Shown piece after piece: positions 36,891 through 46,343 of a stretch of DNA of 58,577 nucleotides. Numbering within the stretch: the first letter of the stretch is position 1; every line of letters starts with the position of its first letter. The position numbers and the translations under genes were made by a program. This DNA is from CAYYNQ01 sp964473105. Lineage in GTDB: Bacteria; Sumerlaeota; Sumerlaeia; MVZB01. Where the stretch lies: positions 1 to 58,577 of the forward strand of contig CAYYNQ010000085.1 of the NCBI GenBank assembly GCA_964473105.1. The letters run 5' to 3'. The notes beneath the pieces are model-generated. The model saw only the letters and a program-made list of their open reading frames with translations, did no database searches and had not been told where the DNA came from.

Positions 36891-38957
36891 TCATAACCCT
36901 TTCCAGCCTGATTCTATCAGCATGCCCAGAAAGGCCGCTTCGTCAACATTCGCAATGCCCAGTTCTTCCGCCTTCCTTAGTTTGGACCCGGCTCCTGGAC
37001 CGGCAATCAACAGGTCCGTTTTCAAACTAATTGCAGCCGTCACCTTCCCGCCGAATGACTCGATCAATTTCTCGGCTTCACCCCGGCTCATCTTTTCCAG
37101 TCTGCCCGTCAACACACAGGTTTTTCCCGAAAACAGGGAACCCCGGGAAATCTTATCCCGCCTGCTCTTCTCCTCATCAGTCCTGGATAAATTCAGGCCC
37201 GCATTTCTGAGGCGCCGGATCAATTCCATATTTTCTTCATGAGTAAAAAACTCACGGATACTCAGGGCCATCACTTCTCCAACACCGTCTATGACCTCCA
37301 AATCAACCTGAGCAGCATGTTCCAGGGCATGGATATCCTCAAAATTCAGAACCAGTAGTTTTGCCGCATTTTCGCCGACATGGCGGATCCCCAGCCCATA
37401 TAAAAATCGGCTCAGGGATCGGCTACGGGTCGCATGGATCGCATCGACAAGGTTTCGGGACGATTTCTCACCCATCCGATCCAGCGGCTCAATATCCTCA
37501 ACTTTCAGGTTGTAAAGATCCGATATGTCCCGCACCAGGTTCCCTTCAACCAGTTGATCGACAATCTTTTCACCCAAGCCATCGATATCCATCGCCTTGC
37601 GCGAGGCGTAGTGCAATACCCCCTCTTTGACCTGCGCAGGACAGGAGCGGTTGATGCAATAATGTGCCGCTTCGCCCTCTGGCTGGACTAGGGCTGATAG
37701 GCAAACGGGGCAGAGTAGCGGATACTGATAGATTTTTTCATCGCCCGTCCTGAGTGAGTCCAGCACCCGTACCACCTTGGGTATGATATCGCCTCCTTTT
37801 TCGATGACAACCTGGTCACCCATCCGGATATCCTTCCGCCTGATTTCATCCGCGTTATGCAGGCTGGCCCTGCTGATCCTCGATCCGGCAAGAATTACGG
37901 GGCTGAGGTTCGCAACCGGAGTAACGGCCCCAGTTCTGCCGACCTGGATCTCGATGTTCTCAAGACGTGTCTGTGCCTGTTCCGCGGAGAACTTGTATGC
38001 GACCAGCCATCGCGGACTTTTGGCAGTCGATCCCAGGGATTTATAAAGTGACATGTCATTCACCTTGATGACCAGGCCATCGGTATCATACGGCAGTTTT
38101 TTCCTTCGTTCCTCCCAATGATCAACAGTCCGCATGATATCAGCAACCGAGTGGCAGATCTGAAAACGGTCGCTGACCGGGAGTCCGGCTCGTTTCAATT
38201 CAACAAGTAATTCAGCATGGGTTTCGGGAAGGCCTGCATCAACCGCGCCACAGGCATATATCAGGATATCAAGGGGTCGCGAGGCAACAATTTCCATATC
38301 GAGCTGCTTAAGTGTTCCAGCCGTGAAATTCCTTGGGTTAGCGTATGTCTCCTCGCCTTCCAGTTCGCGCAGTCGGTTGATTTCCTCGAAATCAGGCCGG
38401 TTCATGAAAACCTCACCACGCACCTCGAATCGGCCGGGCCTTTTTCGCCCCCCCAGGATGTTCGGTATTTTCCCTATCGTGCGAATATTGCGGGTAATCA
38501 CATCCCCGCGCACGCCATCGCCCCGTGTCGCCGCATACTCCAGTCGGTCATCCACATACATCAGCGTGACAGCAACTCCGTCAATTTTCAGTTCAACCAC
38601 ATATTCCAATTCTGCAGCGGCATCCAGGTCTAGTTTCCTTCGGGTACGTTCATCATATTCAGCCACTTCATCCGCCGAGTAGGTATTACCGATCGACAGC
38701 ATCGGAACGGGGTGAACCATGGTTTCAAAACCCGCCTGACGGTCACTGCCCACGGCAGCTGTCGGGGAGACCTTGCAGGCGAGAGCTGGATGCTTTTTCT
38801 CCAGACCGGCAAGCTCGGTGGCCAGCAAGTCATACTCCCGGTCCGATATCTCGGGGCGGGCCTTGACATAGTACAAATGGTCATGCCTTTGAATCATTTC
38901 ACGCAGCTCGGCTGCACGCCATGCCGTCGAATCATGAATTTTATCTTGATTATCCAT
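36891..38957 (-). CDS. ligA: NAD-dependent DNA ligase LigA
   Basis: LigA seals nicks in replication and repair using NAD. The order of domains is complete: domain Ia (LREMIQRHDHLYYV), the adenylation domain with active-site Lys124 in ELKIDGVAV, the OB domain (GRTGAVTPVANLSPV), a four-Cys zinc finger (CPVCLSAL and CINRSCPAQ), a helix-hairpin-helix segment and a C-terminal BRCT domain ending near SGWKGL. ATG 38957 gives 688 residues, the usual length; a longer frame from 39056 would add 33 residues and run into the divergent dut. The start lacks a clear ribosome binding site. Secure. Confidence 0.96.
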   Translation of the reverse strand: MDNQDKIHDSTAWRAAELREMIQRHDHLYYVKARPEISDREYDLLATELAGLEKKHPALACKVSPTAAVGSDRQAGFETMVHPVPMLSIGNTYSADEVAEYDERTRRKLDLDAAAELEYVVELKIDGVAVTLMYVDDRLEYAATRGDGVRGDVITRNIRTIGKIPNILGGRKRPGRFEVRGEVFMNRPDFEEINRLRELEGEETYANPRNFTAGTLKQLDMEIVASRPLDILIYACGAVDAGLPETHAELLVELKRAGLPVSDRFQICHSVADIMRTVDHWEERRKKLPYDTDGLVIKVNDMSLYKSLGSTAKSPRWLVAYKFSAEQAQTRLENIEIQVGRTGAVTPVANLSPVILAGSRISRASLHNADEIRRKDIRMGDQVVIEKGGDIIPKVVRVLDSLRTGDEKIYQYPLLCPVCLSALVQPEGEAAHYCINRSCPAQVKEGVLHYASRKAMDIDGLGEKIVDQLVEGNLVRDISDLYNLKVEDIEPLDRMGEKSSRNLVDAIHATRSRSLSRFLYGLGIRHVGENAAKLLVLNFEDIHALEHAAQVDLEVIDGVGEVMALSIREFFTHEENMELIRRLRNAGLNLSRTDEEKSRRDKISRGSLFSGKTCVLTGRLEKMSRGEAEKLIESFGGKVTAAISLKTDLLIAGPGAGSKLRKAEELGIANVDEAAFLGMLIESGWKGL

Positions 38958-39077
38958 GGTCGCGGGATTGTAATATGGGCGCGCCCTATTCGCAATTGAT
39001 TCGAAAGCATCCCGACATACCGAAAAATTATCCCGGATGTATTTTTGATGATTCATGACGGGAACCCGAACAATAAC

Positions 39078-39554
39078 ATGAAATCAACGGAGCATGGTCG
39101 AGATTCCGTCCGGGTCGAGGTCCATCAAATGGATAATGCCCGTGACCTCCCTCTTCCCGAATATAAAACACCGGATTCCGCGGGCCTTGATCTTCATGCC
39201 GCGATTCCGGCTGATTCGCCACTCGAGATTCACCCCGGATCATGGACACTTGTGCCCACGGGATTGAAGGTTGCCATTCCAAGAGGATACGAGGGTCAGG
39301 TTCGTCCTCGGTCCGGGTTGGCGGCAAGGCACGGGATCGGGATTCTGAACAGCCCTGGAACGATAGATTCTGATTACCGGGGTGAAATCCGGATCATCCT
39401 GTTCAATTTCTCCGGCGATACTTATTTGATCAAACGGGCTGACCGGATCGCACAAATAGTCATATGCAAAGTGGAACAAGTTCCCTGGTTACCTGTCTGT
39501 GAACTACCTGAGACCAAACGTGGTGAAGGCGGATTCGGTCACACCGGACGGTAA
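39078..39554 (+). CDS. dut: Deoxyuridine 5'-triphosphate nucleotidohydrolase
   Basis: dUTPase removes dUTP and so keeps uracil out of DNA. The trimeric family has five conserved motifs, all visible: DSAGLDLHA, RPRSGLA, GTIDSDYRGEI, RADRIAQIVI and a Gly-rich RGEGGFGHTGR tail. ATG 39078 gives 158 residues; ATG 39048 would add ten. It is divergent to ligA and about 120 bases away, a compact DNA-maintenance pair. Secure. Confidence 0.95.
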   Translation: MKSTEHGRDSVRVEVHQMDNARDLPLPEYKTPDSAGLDLHAAIPADSPLEIHPGSWTLVPTGLKVAIPRGYEGQVRPRSGLAARHGIGILNSPGTIDSDYRGEIRIILFNFSGDTYLIKRADRIAQIVICKVEQVPWLPVCELPETKRGEGGFGHTGR

Positions 39555-39920
39555 CCCCGTCCCCTGTTTTCTCGTTGATCCTCACTCGATCGGGGCCGAA
39601 ATACGGCCCTGTAAGCAGCCCCTGCAGGAATATTTATGGCCGACCCTAGTCATAATCACCGCATCATGAATCTCCATCACAGCAGGCCAAGTTCACCGGG
39701 AAATAAAACATGGCCGGAGGTCAATGTACTTGAATGCCGTAAATCCAGGTCGGCCCATCAAAATTCTATCGGAAATCAACGAATTACGGGGAGATGTTAC
39801 CCCTAATTTTCACTTGGTTTTTCACATGTGATCCTTTAGGATAACGGCGTTTACGGAATAAACCCTAGAACATGATACATACAGCCTGAGTCGAGTCGGA
39901 CCGAAGGAAAGGGATATAAC
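39555..39920. other. Intergenic region upstream of the corrinoid protein
   Basis: About 366 bases. A GGGCCG / CGGCCC hairpin near 39595-39611 may end the dut transcript. I looked for a cobalamin riboswitch (GCCACTG box) before the corrinoid gene and did not see one. Confidence 0.45.
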
Positions 39921-40565
39921 ATGGCAGACTACGCCCTCATGAATCAGCTCCTTTTTGAAGGTAAGGCCAGTGATATCAAACGGATGACTGAAGAAGCACT
40001 AGATGATGGGATTGATGTCGAGGAAATCCTGAACCAGGGCCTGATTGCCGGCATGAGCATCGTGGGAGAGGATTTCAAACGAAACATCCTTTTTGTTCCC
40101 GAAGTGTTGATTGCAGCCCGTGCGATGAAGGCCGGACTGGCCATCCTGAAACCCCTGCTGGTTGCAAAGGCGGCTGATATCAAGCCGGCCGGTACACTGG
40201 TGATGGGCACGGTCAAGGGAGACCTGCATGACATTGGGAAAAATCTGGTGTGCATGATGGCCGAGGGCGCCGGTTACAAGGTATTCGACTTGGGAGTCGA
40301 CACCCCCATTGAACAATTCGTGGAATGCGTGAAGGAGAACGATGCGGACATCGTGGGGATGAGCGCCCTGCTCACGACGACCATGCCCTACATGGCGAGA
40401 GTCATTTCCGCCTTCAGGGAGAGCGATCTGAAAAATATCAAGCTCACAATTGGAGGTGCGCCAGTCAGCCAGATGTTTGCCGACGAGATCGGGGCTGATG
40501 GCTATGGATCAGACGCCCCGAGTGCGATTGATCTCTTCAATCAACTCCAGAATATGACCGCCTGA
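39921..40565 (+). CDS. Corrinoid (B12-binding) methyltransferase protein
   Basis: A corrinoid protein of the MtaC/MtbC/MttC type, which carries a methyl group on cobalamin between two methyltransferases. The N-terminal helical cap (about 1-90) has GLIAGMSIVGEDFKRNILFVPEVL. The C-terminal B12-binding domain has GTVKGDLHDIGKNLV with the cobalt-ligating His in DLHDIG (His103), a conserved Gly/Ser core VGMSALLTTTMPYM, and LTIGGAPVSQMFADEIGADGY. At 214 residues it is full length. AAGGAAAGG lies before ATG 39921. No substrate methyltransferase or MtrH is adjacent, so its partner must lie elsewhere. Confidence 0.9.
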   Translation: MADYALMNQLLFEGKASDIKRMTEEALDDGIDVEEILNQGLIAGMSIVGEDFKRNILFVPEVLIAARAMKAGLAILKPLLVAKAADIKPAGTLVMGTVKGDLHDIGKNLVCMMAEGAGYKVFDLGVDTPIEQFVECVKENDADIVGMSALLTTTMPYMARVISAFRESDLKNIKLTIGGAPVSQMFADEIGADGYGSDAPSAIDLFNQLQNMTA

Positions 40566-40574
40566 ACGGGCCGC

Positions 40575-41447
40575 TTAACGATAATTCAACCACCCCATGC
40601 CGGCAGCCGTCGGAGCAGATATGAATTCGTAAGCTCCTGCATCGATCTGTCCGCCGGTGCTGCGGACACGTCTCATGTAGTCGTGTTCCGACGCATCCTG
40701 CGGTATCCCGAAATACCTCGCAGGGGAATCGTACTTCAGTTCAAGGTTCCCCGCCTCCGGATCAATGAACAAGTCGCCTGGATCTATGTCAACCATCAGG
40801 ACAGATGTGAGCCCTGTGGCGTCGCCGAAGGATCCTTTCGCTAGATGCTGAACATTGAAATCGACACCGTTTCCGGTGCCTACACCCCACCTGATGACAG
40901 CTCCGGGATTTCTAGGATCCCTCCCTGACAGCAATATCATTCGTTCAATCACGGTTTCGCTGTAGATATCATGGGTGACCAGGGGACGCCCTGTTTTTTA
41001 TGATTATAAGTCACTGTGGATTCATCCCAGTTACCCGTCACAGAAGGGTCATTGATCCGGCTGAGAGGGATCACCACTCCCTCCCTTCCCCCATCGTGAA
41101 AATCCTCCTTGAAGTGCAGACGAAAACGGCCACGCTCAACATGAGTGCCCCGGGGAATCTCCGAAAGGTCGAACCGGACAATGATGTTGTTGAGCCAGCG
41201 GTAGTAATGATGGGGGGGAATGGCCATCCGTGTCATTTGGGTTTTCATGGCTGACACGGGCATCGACGGTGACATTCTGAACACTACAGGAAGCCTGTTC
41301 ACCAAACCTCAGGGTCTGAAGTGATATTGATGAAACCGGGGAATTCATGGCCAATACCGATGGCAGGAGAACCCCCCGGACAAGAAAATGTTTTGCATGT
41401 GAAATTAAATCTTTACACGCAGATTTCCATACTTGACACAAGACCAT
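40575..41447 (-). pseudogene. Frameshifted secreted DNRLRE-like protein
   Basis: Three minus-strand frames join into one protein. The first (from 41447) has a hydrophobic N-terminal stretch and ends near DARVSHENPNDTDGHS. The second continues with HYYRWLNNIIVRFDLSEIP and WDESTVTYNHKK, the pattern of a DNRLRE/CBM96-like beta domain. The third has SGRDPRNPGAVIRWG and ends TGGQIDAGAYEF. One base too many in the seven-C/G run (41212-41218) explains the first shift, and one A too few in the six-A/T run (40994-40999) the second. Restoring both gives a continuous chain of about 290 residues. It is either a true pseudogene, a slippage-controlled gene or a sequencing artefact. Confidence 0.65.
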
Positions 41448-42041
41448 GGTAGTCGACCTGTAACCTCCATTAGCTTCCGGCAGGACATAAACCTCTCAAC
41501 TCCCATGCCATACAACCAGAAATAGTGGCAACAGAATCATGATATGTACATATAACTATGTTAGTTGTATTTATATGATTTCATGGGACTCAAAAATACC
41601 CTGAATCAGCGCCTGAAAGTGTCATAAAATTGGTATTCTCCACCCAATGGGACTCGAAATTGTCAAAATATTGACGGCCCGAGGAAGGACGAAAATCTCC
41701 AATATATAGGATCCAATCCATCATGTTACGTCTGTGCTGTAGGGGGTTGATGACTGTCCATGCAAGGCAATAGGGTATGGGGTGCAGTCCCCCGGAGCCG
41801 GTCATTCCTGTTCGTCCCCGGGATCGGGATGTCTTCACTTCTTATGGACCTGACTGGAAGACATTCAGAACGATTCACAACAACAAAGTCATCCACAGGC
41901 TAGATAGTGAGGAGGTGGGGATGAATATTGAGGTTTCATCTGTCTGGGATAATGAACTAAAATGGCATGATGACCAAAGGGCTGGGTTTACCTGGGGCAT
42001 CGGTCAGTTGGGGTTGGGAATTCATGCCGGGAGAGATCCAA
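41448..42041. other. Intergenic region upstream of the glycosidase
   Basis: Nearly 600 bases without a convincing gene; short open frames on both strands have no recognisable product. It includes a palindromic operator-like site (41550-41570) in AT-rich DNA. Confidence 0.45.
41550..41570. promoter_or_regulatory. Operator-like palindrome
   Basis: ATATAACTA and TAGTTGTAT are inverted repeats with one mismatch around a 3-base centre. It lies about 470 bases before the glycosidase gene and may bind a regulator, but no regulator gene is nearby. Confidence 0.3.
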
Positions 42042-44039
42042 GTGAATAAATACCATGATAATGTATTTCGAGTAATCCTTGTTATCAGCACGACCTTGTT
42101 GTTTCCGGGCGTAATTACTGGTGCGGGACAACATCCATGGGGACCAGGAGATTGGCACCATCCTGAATTAAAGGATTATCAGGTAGAGGTTCCCCCGGTC
42201 GACGGCCATTATTATCAGGCCGAGATTCCGGACAGCCTGGAACTATCCGAGCGGGCTGCTTTGGCCATTAACGCACTGACTCGTCTTCTCAATCCTGAAT
42301 ATGATTACGCTCAATACACACATGTCGATCTGCGGCATGATCCCCCCTGGATGATGATGGAAGCAGGGATTACCAACCTCAATCCAAAATGGATTGAATC
42401 TCTGCCTCTCATGCGGATCATGAGCGGAAGCGTCCAAAACACGGATGTTGATCCTCATCTTGTCGAAAGTCTTATCCATAATATTGGTTTTGACGGATTA
42501 ACCTATCAACCACCCGATCACCCTGGCGCATTCTATGAGGATTTCTCGCGTGAACAGAACCTGCCAGCCTCGAATATATTTGGTGAGGGGCGCCAACTCC
42601 TTGCCCTCGCGGTCCTGTCCGAACTCTACCCCGACCCAATTTATCGTTATGCTGCCGTGATTAAAATTCAGCGCTTACTCGATATCGCTGTTGCAAAAGG
42701 GGACGGTCTATACTTTCGCCGGACACAGGGCTATACACCGGGCGAAAAGGATACCGATAAAATCGATATTGTGGCCGTGACCGATCATGAAATGAAAGAC
42801 TCTAGTTTCGGCATGGTGGGAACCGCGGTCGCCCATTCCGTATCTCCCGTGGCGATGGGGGCCGCTCGGTACTATCATGTTACTGGCTATCCGCCGGCCT
42901 TGGAACTGGCCCGGGGGATGACAAATTATTTCAGGAAGGAGGCCCGACTAATCGAGGAATCGGGCAGGTGGCATGGGTACCATTTTCATATTATCACCAC
43001 CGGTATTCTCGGGCAGGCGGAATATGGCCTCGCGACCGGCGACGAGGATACGCTGGAGTGGGTCAAGCGGGCTTATGAATACGGGAGAAGCATTGGAGAT
43101 CCCACCACCGGTTTTTTCGCCGGAGTCCCGGGATGTGGGGATACGTGCAAATACAATCCAAATGCAGAGGAATGCGGCAAGACTGCGAATGGGATAAATG
43201 TGGAACCCTGTATTGTATCCGACATGTCTATCCTTGCCCTCATGTTAAGTCGTGCTGGCATGGGGGATTACTACGAGGACGTGGAACATTACGTAAGGAA
43301 CTTTTTGACGGAATCACAAGTCACCAACCTTGATTACATTGAGAACTTCCCCACAGAAATATCACAGGGTGAACAGATGAAGGGCCAGTTTAACGCAACT
43401 CTCGGGAAATACCGTGACCTTCGAAAGGTCAGCTATAATAACGTGGCGGAACGGGCGGTCGGATCCTTCTGTGGAACGAACCCCAATCAGTGGTATCAAG
43501 GTGCACCCGGGCCTTTCCTGGTGGGCTGCTGCCTGGGAAATGGCGCAAGGGCGCTGTATTATGTTTGGGACAGTATTTTGCAACAGGAAGGCAAGGATAT
43601 CCGGGTCAACCTGCTCCTGAACCGGGCGTCGCCCTGGGCAGATCTTGACAGTTACCTTCCGTATGAAGCAAAAGTCGTCCTGAAGATGAAAAAGGCGGAG
43701 AATGCCTACATCAGGATTCCCGGCTGGACCAACCGTGCCAAGGTGACTTGTTCGGTTGATGGCAAGGATAAATATTTTGAATGGCGGGGGAATTACATTT
43801 TCATCGAATCCCTCAATGCGGGTTCTGAAGTCACCATTGAGTTCCCGATGGTTGAAAAGACGCTGTACCGAAACTACAAGTCGAACGAGTTCATTCTAAA
43901 ACTTCGAGGCTTCACCGTTGTAGACCTCAAGCCGCATGAGGATATCACGCCTATTTTCCGCCGAAGTCACTATGAAAAATCGCCGGCTCCCAAGAGAGTC
44001 CTTCAACGATTTTCCACGTCGGGAAATATCACCTGGTAG
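42042..44039 (+). CDS. Secreted glycoside hydrolase, GH127-like
   Basis: A 665-residue exported enzyme. The start GTG 42042 (with GGGAGA about 7 bases upstream) gives a Lys and a hydrophobic signal peptide (about residues 9-29), so it is periplasmic or secreted. The body is mostly helical (an alpha/alpha toroid), and the region VGCCLGNGARALYYV followed by IRVNLLLNRASPW and the beta-sandwich end IRIPGWTNRAKV resembles GH127 beta-L-arabinofuranosidases, in which a paired-Cys region is near the active site. Extra cysteines (PGCGDTCKYNPNAEECG) form a possible metal or disulfide site. Exact substrate is unknown. It is the only glycosidase here. Confidence 0.65.
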   Translation: MNKYHDNVFRVILVISTTLLFPGVITGAGQHPWGPGDWHHPELKDYQVEVPPVDGHYYQAEIPDSLELSERAALAINALTRLLNPEYDYAQYTHVDLRHDPPWMMMEAGITNLNPKWIESLPLMRIMSGSVQNTDVDPHLVESLIHNIGFDGLTYQPPDHPGAFYEDFSREQNLPASNIFGEGRQLLALAVLSELYPDPIYRYAAVIKIQRLLDIAVAKGDGLYFRRTQGYTPGEKDTDKIDIVAVTDHEMKDSSFGMVGTAVAHSVSPVAMGAARYYHVTGYPPALELARGMTNYFRKEARLIEESGRWHGYHFHIITTGILGQAEYGLATGDEDTLEWVKRAYEYGRSIGDPTTGFFAGVPGCGDTCKYNPNAEECGKTANGINVEPCIVSDMSILALMLSRAGMGDYYEDVEHYVRNFLTESQVTNLDYIENFPTEISQGEQMKGQFNATLGKYRDLRKVSYNNVAERAVGSFCGTNPNQWYQGAPGPFLVGCCLGNGARALYYVWDSILQQEGKDIRVNLLLNRASPWADLDSYLPYEAKVVLKMKKAENAYIRIPGWTNRAKVTCSVDGKDKYFEWRGNYIFIESLNAGSEVTIEFPMVEKTLYRNYKSNEFILKLRGFTVVDLKPHEDITPIFRRSHYEKSPAPKRVLQRFSTSGNITW

Positions 44040-44121
44040 ACATATTTTGGGTTGATAAATCCTCAGTCGTCTAATATTCGGCCAACATGGGATAAACAGC
44101 CATTGCCTCGACCGATGAATT

Positions 44122-45027
44122 TCAGCTGGAGGGAGAATGGATGTTGTTTTGCAGGCATGCTTCCAGTCCGGGATATTTGAATTGGTAACCCGATTCCAGA
44201 AGCTTCCCGGGAACGGCCTGGCAACTACTGAGCAGAATTTCATCGGCCATCCCTCCCGGCAGGCAACGCAGAAGTGGACCCGGGACACCAAAAAAGGCGG
44301 GACGCTTTACTTCCCTCGCCAGTATACGGGTGAATTCACGATTGGACACGGGGTTTGGGGAAACAATATTGACCGGACCCGAAATTTCCGCATGATCCAA
44401 AAGATGCATGATGGAACCCACCACATCATCAGGATGGATCCAACTGATCATCTGTTCTCCCCTGCCCAGGCATCCCCCCAGGCCGAGCCGGAAGATGCGC
44501 AGCATCTGGGCAAGTGCACCCCCGTCACGCGACAGAACCATCCCGAATCTAAGGGAAAGGCCCCGAACCCTGCCGTCCAGCGACACACATGCCTCCTCCC
44601 AGTCCCCGCAGATATTCGCAAGAAACCCTAGGCCCACGGGGCAGGACTCATCACATTGCGGGGCCGGCTGGTTTCCATAGATTCCGATCGCCGAGGCACA
44701 GAGGAAAACAGAGGGTGGCCGGGAAAGCATGTTGATTACACGAACCAATTTCCCGGTGGTGAGAATCCGGCTTGAGTATAACCTTCCCTTTCGCTTTGCG
44801 GTCCAGAACCCTCCAGCAATACTTTCTCCTGCCAGATGGATGACCGCATCGGGTGATTCCCGTCCAATTTCACGTACCATCACCGCATCTTCATCCCACT
44901 TAATAACAGGCTGATCATCCGGCGCCGGCCTTCGACTCAAGCCGACCACTTCAATTCCAAGCCTTACGCAGGCGGACGTGATTTTTCGGCCGATCAGGCC
45001 GGTATGACCCGAGACGAGGATTTTCAT
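44122..45027 (-). CDS. TIGR01777 family epimerase-like protein
   Basis: An extended short-chain dehydrogenase of the TIGR01777 (YfcH/SulA-named) family, 301 residues. It opens with KILVSGHTGLIGRKI (the NAD-binding glycine motif), then DAVIHLAGESIAGG, the family-specific FWTAKRKGRLYSSRILTT, SASAIGIYG-type segment FLCASAIGIYGN with the catalytic Tyr, and LRFGMVLSRDGGAL. A C-terminal domain (DUF1731-like) ends GYQFKYPGLEACL. Its cellular role is unclear in most bacteria. It converges on the glycosidase gene and stands alone. Confidence 0.92.
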   Translation of the reverse strand: MKILVSGHTGLIGRKITSACVRLGIEVVGLSRRPAPDDQPVIKWDEDAVMVREIGRESPDAVIHLAGESIAGGFWTAKRKGRLYSSRILTTGKLVRVINMLSRPPSVFLCASAIGIYGNQPAPQCDESCPVGLGFLANICGDWEEACVSLDGRVRGLSLRFGMVLSRDGGALAQMLRIFRLGLGGCLGRGEQMISWIHPDDVVGSIMHLLDHAEISGPVNIVSPNPVSNREFTRILAREVKRPAFFGVPGPLLRCLPGGMADEILLSSCQAVPGKLLESGYQFKYPGLEACLQNNIHSPSS

Positions 45028-45400
45028 CCGTGAAGTGCCTCCTGCGTCACCAAATTACGGGTGACGGGCGATGACGGGACGACAGGACAGGCGAAGGCCT
45101 AGATACCATCTACATTATCATACCTTGTCGTCCCGGGACTTTCCAATTTTTGGAGACATCAAACCGCATTTTTGATTTAATCATGTCCGGATTTCCGGTT
45201 GCCTTGATAATTCATGGTAGAAGACAGTCACAGAATGTTGCCGGCTTGTCCATCCAGCCCGGGATTAACCCGGCACTGAGTCAGGAGAAACCCAAAGAAA
45301 GGAAGCCCCCCCTGAAAATTGTCTCGCCCCGTTCAGGAGCATCGGGAAGTGCAATTAACGGCCCTGAATCACTCCGGCTGAAACAGGGGGACTGGAACTC
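45028..45400. other. Intergenic region upstream of the UPF0145 pair
   Basis: About 373 bases. An 84-codon frame from TTG 45150 ends in ATGA overlap with the next gene, but it has no ribosome binding site and no recognisable family, so I do not annotate it. AGGGGGA lies just before ATG 45401. Confidence 0.4.
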
Positions 45401-45754
45401 ATGATCGTCGTCAATACCGAAATCCTCCCCGGAATGCGTATCATCCAGATGCTGGGAATGGTCCAGGGAAACACGGTGCGTTCAAAACACTTCGGCAAGG
45501 ACATGATGGCCGGGCTGAAGAATATCGTCGGCGGTGAGTTGAAGGGATATACTGAACTGTTGACCGAGGCCCGACGACAAGCCATGGATAGAATGCTTGA
45601 TCAGGCACAGAATCTAGGTGCCAATGCAGTGCTCAATGTCCGGTTCAGCACCAGTGCCGTAACAGCCGGAGCAGCCGAGATTTATGCCTACGGGACAGCC
45701 GTTCTTGCAGAACCGGAAGCCCCTTTCCACCAACGAGTGACCCCTCAGGAATAA
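45401..45754 (+). CDS. UPF0145 (YbjQ-like) protein 1
   Basis: A small (117-residue) protein of the UPF0145/YbjQ family, sometimes called putative heavy-metal-binding. It has VNTEILPGMRIIQMLGMVQGNTVRS, a KDMMAGLKNIVGGELKGYTELL segment and ALDRMLDQAQNLGANAVLNVRF-type end with a YAYGTAV strand. It forms pentamers in structures I recall, but function is unknown. AGGGGGA lies just before the ATG. It is followed four bases later by a second UPF0145 gene. Confidence 0.88.
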   Translation: MIVVNTEILPGMRIIQMLGMVQGNTVRSKHFGKDMMAGLKNIVGGELKGYTELLTEARRQAMDRMLDQAQNLGANAVLNVRFSTSAVTAGAAEIYAYGTAVLAEPEAPFHQRVTPQE

Positions 45755-45758
45755 ACAA

Positions 45759-46220
45759 ATGGAACTGATTATCCTTGTCATCTTGCTCGGCCTGGGATGG
45801 TCCTGTGGTTTCCTGACTGAAAGCCGACATTTTCGGGACATCCGTAAACGGGAACACAATCATGCCGGCATGATTGTGTCAGACCTAAGAACCTGCCCAG
45901 CCGGAACCGATCCCGGCATGGGTGCAACCCTTGTGATGGGACAGGTTGTGATTGCAACGGACTACATGAAGTCATTCCTTTCCGGGCTGAGGATGATTAT
46001 CGGCGGTGAACTCCGTTGTTATGAAACCCTCGTGGACAGGGCCCGTCGTGAAGCCATCCTCAGGGTCCTTGAGCAGGCCGATCATCTGGGTTACAACGCG
46101 GTCTGTAATCTGAGGCTGGAAACGAGTGACATCGGGGGCATGACGGGTCGGCGGGGCGTCACCATGGTGGAGGTCTTTGCCTACGGGACAGCCTATTCGG
46201 CTCAACGCCAGCTTTCATAA
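45759..46220 (+). CDS. UPF0145 (YbjQ-like) protein 2, membrane-anchored
   Basis: A paralogue of the preceding gene, 153 residues, with an extra N-terminal hydrophobic segment (about residues 2-17) that should anchor it in the membrane. The conserved core starts around residue 55 (GATLVMGQVVIATDYMKSFLSGLRMIIGGELRCYETLV) and ends VEVFAYGTAY. It starts four bases after the first copy, so the two are co-transcribed and may form a mixed soluble and membrane-tethered oligomer. Confidence 0.85.
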   Translation: MELIILVILLGLGWSCGFLTESRHFRDIRKREHNHAGMIVSDLRTCPAGTDPGMGATLVMGQVVIATDYMKSFLSGLRMIIGGELRCYETLVDRARREAILRVLEQADHLGYNAVCNLRLETSDIGGMTGRRGVTMVEVFAYGTAYSAQRQLS

Positions 46221-46260
46221 ATGGAATGTCATCCGCTCAGGAGGGGGTAACGCTTCAGGA

Positions 46261-46294
46261 AAGCCGGGTGGCCCACGCGGTGGCAACCCGGCTT
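46261..46294. terminator. Bidirectional terminator-like hairpin
   Basis: AAGCCGGGT / ACCCGGCTT form a perfect 9-bp stem around 16 bases that may themselves pair. It lies between the convergent UPF0145 and Hsp70-like genes. T tracts are weak on both sides. Confidence 0.55.
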
Positions 46295-46343
46295 ATTCAT
46301 ATCATCAACATTTTTCTGCCCGACCGACACATGGCCACGACAT

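Noticed and set aside
39555..39920. Cobalamin riboswitch before the corrinoid gene
   Set aside because: No B12-box-like sequence or matching stem arrangement could be seen.
45150..45404. 84-codon frame overlapping the first UPF0145 start by ATGA
   Set aside because: TTG start without ribosome binding site and no recognisable motif; the overlap alone is not enough.
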